A stretch of 14,674 nucleotides of DNA from Bacteroidota bacterium (GTDB taxonomy: Bacteria; Bacteroidota; Bacteroidia; Bacteroidales; VadinHA17). The notes under the pieces were generated by a model. It saw only the letters and a program-made list of their open reading frames with translations. It had not been told where the DNA came from and did no database searches. The stretch is from positions 1 through 14,674 of the forward strand of contig DUOU01000253.1 of the NCBI GenBank assembly GCA_012838685.1. The letters run 5' to 3'. The position numbers were made by a program, and so were the translations under genes. This document shows, piece after piece, positions 1-6,422 of this stretch (the stretch's first letter is position 1; each line of letters starts with the position of its first letter).

Positions 1-1377
1 ATGGCCGATGCCCGCAACAGGATAGCCGACTGTTATTACGTCGATTTAAACTATCGTCTCGCCATAGATTATTACAACAAGGTGATCGACTATGGGCAGG
101 TGGACGCCGACTATGCCATGTTCCAGAAAGGATTTTCAACGGGGTTGATGGGCGATCAGCGGGGAAAGGCGGATGTCCTCTCAACTTTGATCCAGAGGTA
201 CCCCACTTCGGCCTACGTGCCAAGTGCCATATATGAAAGGGGCAGGGCTTACATGGCATTGGATAATTTCCGGCAAAGTGAAGCCGACTTCCGAAAAATC
301 ATAGATAACTATTCCAATAACCAGTATGCGCCGAAAGCTATGGTGCAACTGGGGCTGTTGTATTACAATACCGGGGAAAACGAGAAGGCGGTGGAGACCT
401 ACAAGAGGGTCATTGAGAATTACAAATCAACGGAAGAGGCCAGATACGCCATGACCGGGCTCAAAAACGCCTATGTGGAGATGGATGATGTTGAGTCATA
501 TTTCGCTTATACCAGGACTGTACAGGGATACGGCGACGTGAGCCAAACTGAGCGCGACTCATTGCTGTACACTTCTGGTGAAAACCTGTTCATAGCCGGA
601 AATTATGACAGGGCAGTGGAGACACTCAACAGTTACGTGACCGAATTTCCACAGGGAATATTTCTCGTTAACGCGCGATATTACCTTGCGGAAAGTCTGA
701 GGAAGAAGGGCGATGATGCTGGCGCCTTGAAACAGTACAGCTCTATAATTGACCAACCCAACAACCAGTTTACCGAGGAGTCGCTGGTCGCCGCCTCCGC
801 CATTCTTTTCGATCAGGAGGAGTACGAGGAGGCTTTTGGACTGTTTAGGCGACTTGAAACGGCCGCCACCAACAGCGACAACAAGATTATCGCCCTACAG
901 GGTGAGCTGCGGTCGGCTTACGAGATGTCGGATGCCGATAACGTGATCGCCGCTACCGACAAAATAGAACAGGCTATCAATGTTCCCGAGGAACTGACAC
1001 GGCAAGCGGTATTTATGAGGGCCAAAGCTTATTATAGTATGGGTAACCTTGACATGGCTCTTTTTGACTTTAGGCGCAACGACCGCGAGGTGGTGAGCGA
1101 TGAGGGCGCGGAATCGAAGTTCAGGGTCGCCGAGATACTGTACAAAACCGGCCAAATAGACGATGCGGAAAGAACAGTTAACCAATTTATCGATATGAAC
1201 TCACCGCACCAGTTCTGGACAGCCAGAGCTTTCATCCTGCTATCCGATATCAGCGCGAGCAAGGGCGATATGTTGCAGGCAAGGGTAACTCTTGAGAGCG
1301 TAAGGGACTATTATACAATAGGCAATGATGGTATACTTGATGAGGTGAGATCCAAGCTCAGTGAACTGTCGGAGTAA
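1..1377 (+). CDS. TPR-repeat protein, C-terminal part (5'-truncated by window edge)
   Basis: The frame is open from the first base to a TAA stop, giving 458 residues. It begins inside a repeat helix with no signal peptide, so the ATG at base 1 is probably internal and the real gene starts upstream. The whole length is made of 34-residue-like helical repeats with TPR signatures (for example YERGRAYMALDNFRQSEADF near residues 78-97 and QLGLLYYNTGENEKAVETYK near 116-135), several ending in the YP/FP turn typical of the YbgF/CpoB and BamD style of periplasmic TPR. TPR proteins are scaffolds for protein-protein contacts; nothing here gives an enzymatic role. The stop lies 27 nt before the next gene, an outer-membrane barrel, so the pair is probably cotranscribed and may act together at the cell envelope (inference). 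The family is certain; the specific function is unknown. Confidence 0.88.
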   Translation: MADARNRIADCYYVDLNYRLAIDYYNKVIDYGQVDADYAMFQKGFSTGLMGDQRGKADVLSTLIQRYPTSAYVPSAIYERGRAYMALDNFRQSEADFRKIIDNYSNNQYAPKAMVQLGLLYYNTGENEKAVETYKRVIENYKSTEEARYAMTGLKNAYVEMDDVESYFAYTRTVQGYGDVSQTERDSLLYTSGENLFIAGNYDRAVETLNSYVTEFPQGIFLVNARYYLAESLRKKGDDAGALKQYSSIIDQPNNQFTEESLVAASAILFDQEEYEEAFGLFRRLETAATNSDNKIIALQGELRSAYEMSDADNVIAATDKIEQAINVPEELTRQAVFMRAKAYYSMGNLDMALFDFRRNDREVVSDEGAESKFRVAEILYKTGQIDDAERTVNQFIDMNSPHQFWTARAFILLSDISASKGDMLQARVTLESVRDYYTIGNDGILDEVRSKLSELSE

Positions 1378-1404
1378 TTTTATCTAAAAAGAAAATTGAA
1401 AAAT

Positions 1405-3126
1405 ATGAAGAGAATTTCGGTAATATTTCTAATGTCGGTTCTGGCCATTGGATACGCTTACGGTCAGGGAGAGCAGGAGGGTCCCAGGAGAGAGGTGACG
1501 TTGTACAACGTCTATAAACCCTCTCTTTCCGAAAGCAGGAAGAGGAGTTTTTTGCCTATGATAACCGATACCGCCAGGATAACTCCCGATATTACATATA
1601 ACGTCACTACCAAGCCATTTTATCCGGAGTATAGGATATCGCCACTGAAGGCCGCGACGTTGCAGCCAGACCCGCTGCCAAAACTTTACAAGAGCCATAT
1701 CACCCTGGGAGCCGGAAACTATTACACTCCTTTCGCTGAACTCAGCATCACCAACGAACGGTCCAAGAAAAACGCTTTGGGATTTTATGCCAGGCATTTT
1801 TCTACCAACGGGAAGGTTAAACTCGACAACGATGAGAAGGTTTTCGCCGGCTATATGGACAATGACGCATCGATTTTCGGAAAGAAATTTTTCAGGACAA
1901 GTATATTGGAGGGATCGATAGATTACTCCCAAAAGACAAGATACGCTTACGGGTTCAATACCGCTGATACTACAGGGGCATGGGAGCCGCGACCGGAGAA
2001 CAGGGATATAAGAAGAATATTTCAGGATATTGGAGCAACGGCCTCATATAAATCGATATCGACCGACTCTTCGGACCTGGCTTACAACATTGACCTGGGA
2101 TATGATCTTTTTATGTATAAAGAGGATTTGATGCGGCATCAGGTATCGTTCGCGGGATTGTTCGCCAAAGAGATAAAAGGTTTTTACGGTCAGCTTGGAG
2201 CCGGGTTCAATTATTACTATACCTCAGGGGATGTTGTCTCACCAGAGTTCACGGTCTCTTTGAGTCCCGGTATTTCCAAAAAGAGCCAGTTGTGGAACTT
2301 CAGGCTGGGTGCCGATTTGGTGTATGACAGGGACTTTTCTTACGCCGTCGGCTATGACACATTGGGTACAGTGAAAGAGGGAGTTAAAATTTATCCCGAC
2401 ATCAGGTTCGGTTTTTCGATAATGCCAACCTATATGGATTTCTTTTTGAGTCTTACCGGTAAACTGGATAAAAACACTCCTCAGAGCGTGATAGCCGACA
2501 ATCCATATACAAACAATATCTTTCAGCAGAAAAACAGTGACTATTCCATGATCGCCGCTGCCGGTTTCAGCGGCAACAACGGTATTGGAGGCAATTATCT
2601 CGTCTCTTTGGCCTATGCAATGGTAAAAGATATGATCTTTTATGTCACCAAAGAACCCGGACCCGGAAGGTATTTTTATTCGGTGTACGATGATATAGAT
2701 TTACTGAACCTACACGGGGAGATTTACGGGGAGATTACCGATAAACTCTCTTTTTCCGGATCCGGCGACTGGTATCAGTACAACACGGTCAAGCTTATGC
2801 ATGCTCCCAATAAACCTGACTGGAATGCGGAGTTTGGACTGAAATACAATCTGCGCGACAAGATTCTGGCTGGCATAGATTTAAAAGCCATAGGTAAGAG
2901 GAGATTGTCGGAATACACTGTTGATGATCTCTCCTCAAGCGTTCCTGTCACTTTATTGACTGAGCCGATTCATCTGAACCTTAACTTCAGCGCCGAGTAC
3001 CGTTACACCAAGATACTGTCGTTTTGGCTAAAAGCCAACAATATAGGTATCAACAGATACAATGAGTATGCCTACTACCCGACACAAAGATTCCTGTTTA
3101 TGCTGGGCTTTTCGTATAGTTTGTAG
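1405..3126 (+). CDS. Outer-membrane beta-barrel protein, TonB-receptor-like without plug
   Basis: A protein of 573 residues. I chose the ATG at 1405 because it directly precedes a clean signal peptide (MKRISVIFLMSVLAIGYAYG, cleavage near Gln21); a TTG three codons upstream is also in frame but less likely. After about 90 residues of proline-rich N-terminal sequence (KPSLSESRKRSFLP, DPLPKLYKS), the rest alternates polar and aromatic residues in short strands joined by charged turns, as in an outer-membrane barrel, and ends with aromatic strands (FLFMLGFSYSL, final residue Leu). There is no recognisable plug domain or TonB box. I recognise the conserved block ITNERSKK (about 115-122) with the following ARHFS and NGKVKLDND as typical of a Bacteroidales family often labelled TonB-dependent receptor. 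It follows the TPR gene by 27 nt. Substrate and role are unknown; it could be a channel or an envelope-assembly component. Confidence 0.85.
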   Translation: MKRISVIFLMSVLAIGYAYGQGEQEGPRREVTLYNVYKPSLSESRKRSFLPMITDTARITPDITYNVTTKPFYPEYRISPLKAATLQPDPLPKLYKSHITLGAGNYYTPFAELSITNERSKKNALGFYARHFSTNGKVKLDNDEKVFAGYMDNDASIFGKKFFRTSILEGSIDYSQKTRYAYGFNTADTTGAWEPRPENRDIRRIFQDIGATASYKSISTDSSDLAYNIDLGYDLFMYKEDLMRHQVSFAGLFAKEIKGFYGQLGAGFNYYYTSGDVVSPEFTVSLSPGISKKSQLWNFRLGADLVYDRDFSYAVGYDTLGTVKEGVKIYPDIRFGFSIMPTYMDFFLSLTGKLDKNTPQSVIADNPYTNNIFQQKNSDYSMIAAAGFSGNNGIGGNYLVSLAYAMVKDMIFYVTKEPGPGRYFYSVYDDIDLLNLHGEIYGEITDKLSFSGSGDWYQYNTVKLMHAPNKPDWNAEFGLKYNLRDKILAGIDLKAIGKRRLSEYTVDDLSSSVPVTLLTEPIHLNLNFSAEYRYTKILSFWLKANNIGINRYNEYAYYPTQRFLFMLGFSYSL

Positions 3127-3487
3127 TAATCGCGATTTAACTGTAATACCTTCTCTCTTTTGGATAAGTTCCGATGCATTCTCTTTTACGTCGCGACCAA
3201 AGCAATGAAAGGTATTTGTTTGGGAATATTCCGCGGCTTGGTTTATTGTCCTAAATCTTTACAAACCAAATTTTAAAGGTTTTGTTTTGTATGTTTAGGT
3301 AGTGTATATTCGCGGAAGTGAGCGATAATTGATCCAATATGATACTTTTACGCGAACAAAAGGAGTTTTCTTAGGCATTTTTGGGTAAATCAAGAGGCTC
3401 GAATATATTGCCACTTTTTCGGATGAAAATAATCGGTTATATTACGTATGATTGATATTGCTTCGCGAGATTTTAAAAATTAAAACT
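3127..3487. other. Intergenic region before the toxin-antitoxin module
   Basis: This 361-nt AT-rich stretch has no convincing gene. It contains an imperfect nested dyad (3250-3299) and an 8-bp inverted repeat with a 56-nt spacer (AATACCTT at 3145-3152, AAGGTATT at 3209-3216). The toxin-antitoxin promoter should lie in its right-hand part. I see no good match to the Bacteroidota consensus (TTTG, then TAnnTTTG); the closest string is TACTTTTA at 3343-3350, without a well-placed upstream box. Confidence 0.6.
3250..3299. repeat. Nested imperfect inverted repeat
   Basis: The outer arms are CCTAAA (3250-3255) and TTTAGG (3294-3299), a perfect 6-bp pair. The inner arms are ACAAACC (3261-3267) and GGTTTTGT (3279-3286), which pair except for one bulged T. 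It could be an operator, a stem-loop in the barrel gene's 3' end, or chance in AT-rich DNA. Confidence 0.3.
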
Positions 3488-3709
3488 ATGAATTTACGAT
3501 ACATTACAGACACAAAAGGGCATAGAAGCGCGGTACAGCTTCCCATGAAGGAATGGGAGCAGATACAAAAAGACCTTGACGAACTGGAGCGTTTAAGGAA
3601 CAAAAAAATATTCTTGACCGAACTGGCCGAAGCAGTTGAAGAAATGAAGCTGATTAAAGAGGGTAAAAAACAAGTCCGTAATGCTGAGGATTTTCTCAAT
3701 GAGCTTTAA
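3488..3709 (+). CDS. Type II antitoxin (partner of the RelE/HigB-type toxin)
   Basis: A small acidic and basic helical protein of 73 residues. The ATG at 3488 follows an A-rich leader and gives the natural N-terminus MNLRYITDTKGHRSAVQLPM; an in-frame upstream ATG at 3452 would add 12 poorly conserved residues and is less likely. The N-terminal segment (YITDTKGHRSAVQLP followed by EWEQIQKDL) has the pattern of Bacteroidota antitoxins that bind their own promoter through a short beta-strand and helix, and the tail NAEDFLNEL resembles the toxin-neutralising C-terminal helix of such proteins. It overlaps the toxin gene by 11 nt, which implies translational coupling. Expected role: neutralise the toxin and repress the operon. 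It belongs to no antitoxin class I can name with certainty; its identity rests on size, motif style and the adjoining toxin. Confidence 0.78.
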   Translation: MNLRYITDTKGHRSAVQLPMKEWEQIQKDLDELERLRNKKIFLTELAEAVEEMKLIKEGKKQVRNAEDFLNEL

Positions 3710-4025
3710 TATTAAAACCATATCCGTTTTTGAACGCCAGGCCAAACGCCTGATGAAAAAATTCCCATCACTCAAAAAGGAAGTCCAGGAACTTATAAAA
3801 GAACTAAAAAAAGAGCCTAAAAAAGGCATTTCCATTGGCCACAACTGTTATAAGATACGTCTTGCCATTGTAAGTAAGGGTAAAGGAAAATCAGGCGGGG
3901 CAAGGATTATTACCCATTTTGCTTTTAGGGACGATACCGTTTACCTTCTTACCATTTACGACAAATCAGACATTGAAAATCTTACCGATAAAGAGATTTT
4001 GGAACTTATAAAATTGATACCATAA
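3699..4025 (+). CDS. RelE/HigB-family type II toxin
   Basis: A basic protein of 108 residues starting MSFNIKTISVFERQAKRLMK. This ATG at 3699 overlaps the antitoxin's 3' end by 11 nt; another ATG at 3681 is possible but would give an atypical N-terminus. The family hallmark is GKGKSGGARIITHFAF (about residues 61-76), the K-S-G-G-A-R signature of RelE/HigB-like toxins (Pfam PF06296 type), followed by YLLTIYDKSDIENLT, equivalent to the usual 'YAK(N/S) ... dL' block. Members are usually ribosome-dependent mRNA endoribonucleases that arrest translation. The gene order here, antitoxin then toxin, differs from classic higBA, where the toxin comes first. No frameshift or missing core motif is visible, so the toxin appears intact. 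Lysine-rich, A-rich codon use (runs of AAA) sets it apart from the barrel gene and gyrB and suggests acquisition by transfer. Confidence 0.85.
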   Translation: MSFNIKTISVFERQAKRLMKKFPSLKKEVQELIKELKKEPKKGISIGHNCYKIRLAIVSKGKGKSGGARIITHFAFRDDTVYLLTIYDKSDIENLTDKEILELIKLIP

Positions 4026-4052
4026 AAAAGTCCCGATTTTCCGAAACTTTTT
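4025..4052 (+). terminator. Possible weak terminator hairpin after the toxin gene
   Basis: AAAAAGT (4025-4031) and ACTTTTT (4046-4052) form a perfect 7-bp inverted repeat with a 14-nt loop, starting at the toxin stop codon and ending in a T-run. The stem has only one G-C pair, so it would be weak; position and T-tract are the main support. Confidence 0.3.
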
Positions 4053-4075
4053 CTAATATTCGTTACTTCCTTTAT

Positions 4076-4188
4076 TTTTCGGACACTGTTCTTGTTTTCT
4101 TAATTTGTTCCTTGACAACAAATATAAACAATTAGTTTCTTTGTTGGGAGGCTTTCATGAACCGTTACAACATAATTTTCGGATACTG
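4076..4188. repeat. Direct repeat TTTTCGGAYACTG, two copies 100 nt apart
   Basis: TTTTCGGACACTG (4076-4088) and TTTTCGGATACTG (4176-4188) match at 12 of 13 positions. A shorter copy, TTTTCGGAT, lies before the antitoxin gene at about 3416-3424. Copies on both sides of the toxin-antitoxin genes could be regulator sites or debris of an insertion, or chance in AT-rich DNA. Confidence 0.3.
4116..4146 (+). promoter_or_regulatory. Hairpin adjoining a Shine-Dalgarno site
   Basis: CAACAAA (4116-4122) and TTTGTTG (4140-4146) are a perfect 7-bp inverted repeat with a 17-nt loop; its right arm runs into GGGAGG at 4146-4151. On the DNA level, TTG (4112-4114) and TAGTTTCT (4133-4140), 18 nt apart, also loosely resemble Bacteroidota -33 and -7 boxes. 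Both readings are weak. Confidence 0.25.
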
Positions 4189-4249
4189 GAGCAATCCTAT
4201 TGAAAATGGATATACACCTATCCAAACAGATCTCCGGAGTGTGGATTAA
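4157..4249 (+). CDS. Candidate small ORF of 30 codons with strong Shine-Dalgarno
   Basis: An ATG at 4157 opens a 30-codon frame ending in TAA. The sequence GGGAGG at 4146-4151 lies 5 nt upstream, a near-ideal Shine-Dalgarno site, which stands out because the neighbouring genes here have A-rich leaders rather than Shine-Dalgarno sites. The predicted peptide begins MNRYNIIFGYWSNPIENG, is rich in Asn, Tyr and Ile, has no obvious membrane segment and matches no family I recognise. It could be a real small protein, a leader peptide upstream of gyrB, the remnant of a larger gene, or a chance frame. Confidence 0.22.
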   Translation: MNRYNIIFGYWSNPIENGYTPIQTDLRSVD

Positions 4250-4329
4250 AATCTGAAAAACTTGGATTAATCCGACCAATTTGTTCATAAATAACCTCTC
4301 TTTTTAAGGAAAAATATGGCCTTTTTTGT

Positions 4330-4343
4330 TAACTTCGCAGCGC
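4330..4343 (+). promoter_or_regulatory. Possible gyrB promoter (-7-like element)
   Basis: TAACTTCG at 4330-4337 matches the Bacteroidota -7 consensus TAnnTTTG at all defined positions but one, and is followed by CAG as is common at such promoters. It lies about 40 nt before the gyrB ATG. No convincing TTTG box sits about 20 nt upstream, so support is partial. Confidence 0.3.
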
Positions 4344-4377
4344 ATAAAAATTAAAGAAATCAGTAGTTTATATTAAG

Positions 4378-6345
4378 ATGAGCGAAGACGAAAAAAAATT
4401 GGCGGAAGAGGCCTACTCAGCGGATAGTATACAGGTACTTGAGGGTCTTGAGGCGGTAAGGAAAAGGCCCGCTATGTACATTGGAGATATTGGATCTAAA
4501 GGTCTTCACCACCTTGTTTACGAGGTTGTTGATAACTCCATTGATGAGGCTCTTGGCGGATATTGCGACAGAATAAGCGTTAAGATACATAAGGATAATT
4601 CCATAACAGTCGCGGATAACGGAAGGGGTATCCCTACCGGGGTAATGGACAAGGAGAATAAATCGGCCCTGGAGGTTGTGATGACAGTCCTCCATGCCGG
4701 AGGTAAATTTGATAAGGGCTCCTACAAAGTTTCGGGTGGTCTCCACGGCGTGGGCGTATCCTGCGTTAATGCCCTCTCATCCAAACTTACCGCGACAATC
4801 AAACGCAAGGGAAAAATATTCCAACAGGTTTACGAAAGGGGAAAACCAAAGAGCGATATCGAGATTATAGGAGATACCGATGAGTCCGGAACAATAATTA
4901 AATTTTTGCCTGATAATACCATTTTTCAGGTATCTGAATACAGTTTCGATATTTTGGCCGCACGTCTTAGGGAACTGGCGTTCCTTAACAAAGGAATCAG
5001 ACTTTCCATAGAGGACGAAAGGGAAAAGGCTGAGAATGGAAATGGGGATACGAACAGGTATGAGGAGTTTTATTCCGAAGAGGGGCTTAAAGAGTTTGTT
5101 GAGTACCTTGATGTTACAAGAGAGAAGATAATAGACAATCCTGTCCATATAGTATTCGATAAAACCGATGTTCCGGTTGAGATAGCTTTACAGTATAATG
5201 ATTCCTTTTCTGAGAATGTATATTCTTACGTTAACAACATCAATACAATAGAGGGAGGCACACATCTTGCCGGCTTTCGCAGGGGACTTACCAGAACTCT
5301 GAAAAAATACGCTGACGAATCCGGAGCCACGTCGAAGTTGAAGTTCGATATCAGTGGCGACGACTTTCGTGAGGGTCTGACGGCCATTATCTCGGTGAAG
5401 GTTCAGGAACCCCAGTTCGAGGGACAGACAAAAACAAAGCTTGGCAATAGCGAAGTTATGGGTGCGGTTGATCAGGCTGTGAGCCAGATGCTGACAAACT
5501 ACCTCGAGGAAAATCCAAAGGATGCCAAGGCCATTGTCTCCAAGGTTATCCTTGCGGCAACCGCGCGTCACGCCGCGCGCAAAGCCAGGGAGCTGGTCCA
5601 AAGAAAGAATATGTTTTCGGGTTCCGGACTACCGGGAAAACTGGCGGACTGCTCTGACCGCGATCCGGCAAAATGCGAGATATATCTTGTTGAGGGAGAT
5701 TCCGCGGGTGGTACGGCCAAGCAGGGGAGGGACAGAACTTTTCAGGCTATACTGCCGCTCAGAGGCAAAATACTCAATGTTGAGAAAGCTATGCAGCACA
5801 AGGTATTCGACAGTGAAGAGATCAAGAACATCTTCACCGCTCTTGGTGTCAGCATTGGAACGGAAGAGGATAGTAAGGCCCTTAATATAAGTGGGTTAAG
5901 GTACCATAAGATAATTATTATGACCGATGCCGACGTTGATGGTTCTCATATAGCGACCCTTATCATGACATTCTTTTTCAGATATATGCAGGATCTGATC
6001 CGCCTTGGCTATCTATATATCGCGACACCTCCCCTCTATCTTATCAAGAAGGGGAAGACAGAGGTTTATGCCTGGTCCGAGGAAGAGTGCAACAGAATCT
6101 CCGCTGAGTTGGGACAGGGTAAAGAGACGGGTATAACTATCCAAAGATATAAAGGTCTTGGTGAGATGAACGCGGAGCAGTTATGGTCCACCACCATGGA
6201 TCCCAGGTCCAGAACGTTGCGACAGGTCACCATTGAAAACGCCGCGGAGGCCGACCATATTTTCTCCATGCTTATGGGAGATGAGGTGGCTCCGCGCAGG
6301 GAGTTCATCGAGAGAAACGCCAGGTACGCCAATATCGACGCATAA
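4378..6345 (+). CDS. gyrB: DNA gyrase subunit B
   Basis: GyrB is the ATPase subunit of DNA gyrase (A2B2 with GyrA) and introduces negative supercoils. The 655-residue protein is full length for Bacteroidota and lacks the extra domain of about 170 residues found in E. coli GyrB. The N-terminal GHKL ATPase has the catalytic Glu49 and Mg-binding Asn53 in YEVVDNSIDEA, Asp80 in ADNGRGIP, and the GGLHGVG glycine loop. A transducer domain follows (about 230-400). The TOPRIM domain has EGDSAGG (Glu439) and the metal-binding DADVDGSH (Asp517, Asp519, Asp521). The C-terminal block QRYKGLGEMNAEQLW is intact. PLRGKILNVEKA favours GyrB over ParE. The ATG at 4378 follows an A-rich leader without Shine-Dalgarno. 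It is transcribed alone here: the upstream neighbours are the toxin-antitoxin island, and the downstream gene is convergent. Confidence 0.98.
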   Translation: MSEDEKKLAEEAYSADSIQVLEGLEAVRKRPAMYIGDIGSKGLHHLVYEVVDNSIDEALGGYCDRISVKIHKDNSITVADNGRGIPTGVMDKENKSALEVVMTVLHAGGKFDKGSYKVSGGLHGVGVSCVNALSSKLTATIKRKGKIFQQVYERGKPKSDIEIIGDTDESGTIIKFLPDNTIFQVSEYSFDILAARLRELAFLNKGIRLSIEDEREKAENGNGDTNRYEEFYSEEGLKEFVEYLDVTREKIIDNPVHIVFDKTDVPVEIALQYNDSFSENVYSYVNNINTIEGGTHLAGFRRGLTRTLKKYADESGATSKLKFDISGDDFREGLTAIISVKVQEPQFEGQTKTKLGNSEVMGAVDQAVSQMLTNYLEENPKDAKAIVSKVILAATARHAARKARELVQRKNMFSGSGLPGKLADCSDRDPAKCEIYLVEGDSAGGTAKQGRDRTFQAILPLRGKILNVEKAMQHKVFDSEEIKNIFTALGVSIGTEEDSKALNISGLRYHKIIIMTDADVDGSHIATLIMTFFFRYMQDLIRLGYLYIATPPLYLIKKGKTEVYAWSEEECNRISAELGQGKETGITIQRYKGLGEMNAEQLWSTTMDPRSRTLRQVTIENAAEADHIFSMLMGDEVAPRREFIERNARYANIDA

Positions 6346-6422
6346 TAACCTGTTTTAACGGAAAAAAATTATTTATCGGCTTGACAACGGTGCGGTTTTT
6401 TATTGTGGCGTTGTTGGCTTGA

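Larger units (their letters stand above)
4053..4377. other. Intergenic region upstream of gyrB with repeats and a possible small ORF
   Basis: This 325-nt AT-rich stretch holds no established gene. It contains a near-perfect 13-nt direct repeat 100 nt apart (4076 and 4176), a 7-bp hairpin (4116-4146) next to a strong Shine-Dalgarno string, a candidate 30-codon ORF (4157-4249), a direct repeat of GGATTAA (near 4243 and 4264), and a possible gyrB promoter element near 4330. Confidence 0.6.

Noticed and set aside
1396..1404. TTG start three codons before the barrel gene's ATG
   Set aside because: The ATG at 1405 gives a standard signal peptide directly; the TTG adds only three residues and has no supporting ribosome site.
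1429..1932. Open frame of 167 codons on the minus strand
   Set aside because: Antisense to the outer-membrane barrel gene, which has a signal peptide and family motifs.
4100..4288. Open frame of 62 codons on the minus strand between the toxin gene and gyrB
   Set aside because: No recognisable motif and no good start context; it is the opposite strand of a repeat-bearing intergenic stretch.
6384..6414. Inverted repeat ACAACG/CGTTGT between gyrB and glpK as a bidirectional terminator
   Set aside because: The stem is only 6 bp with a 19-nt loop, and no T-run follows on either strand; position alone is not enough.
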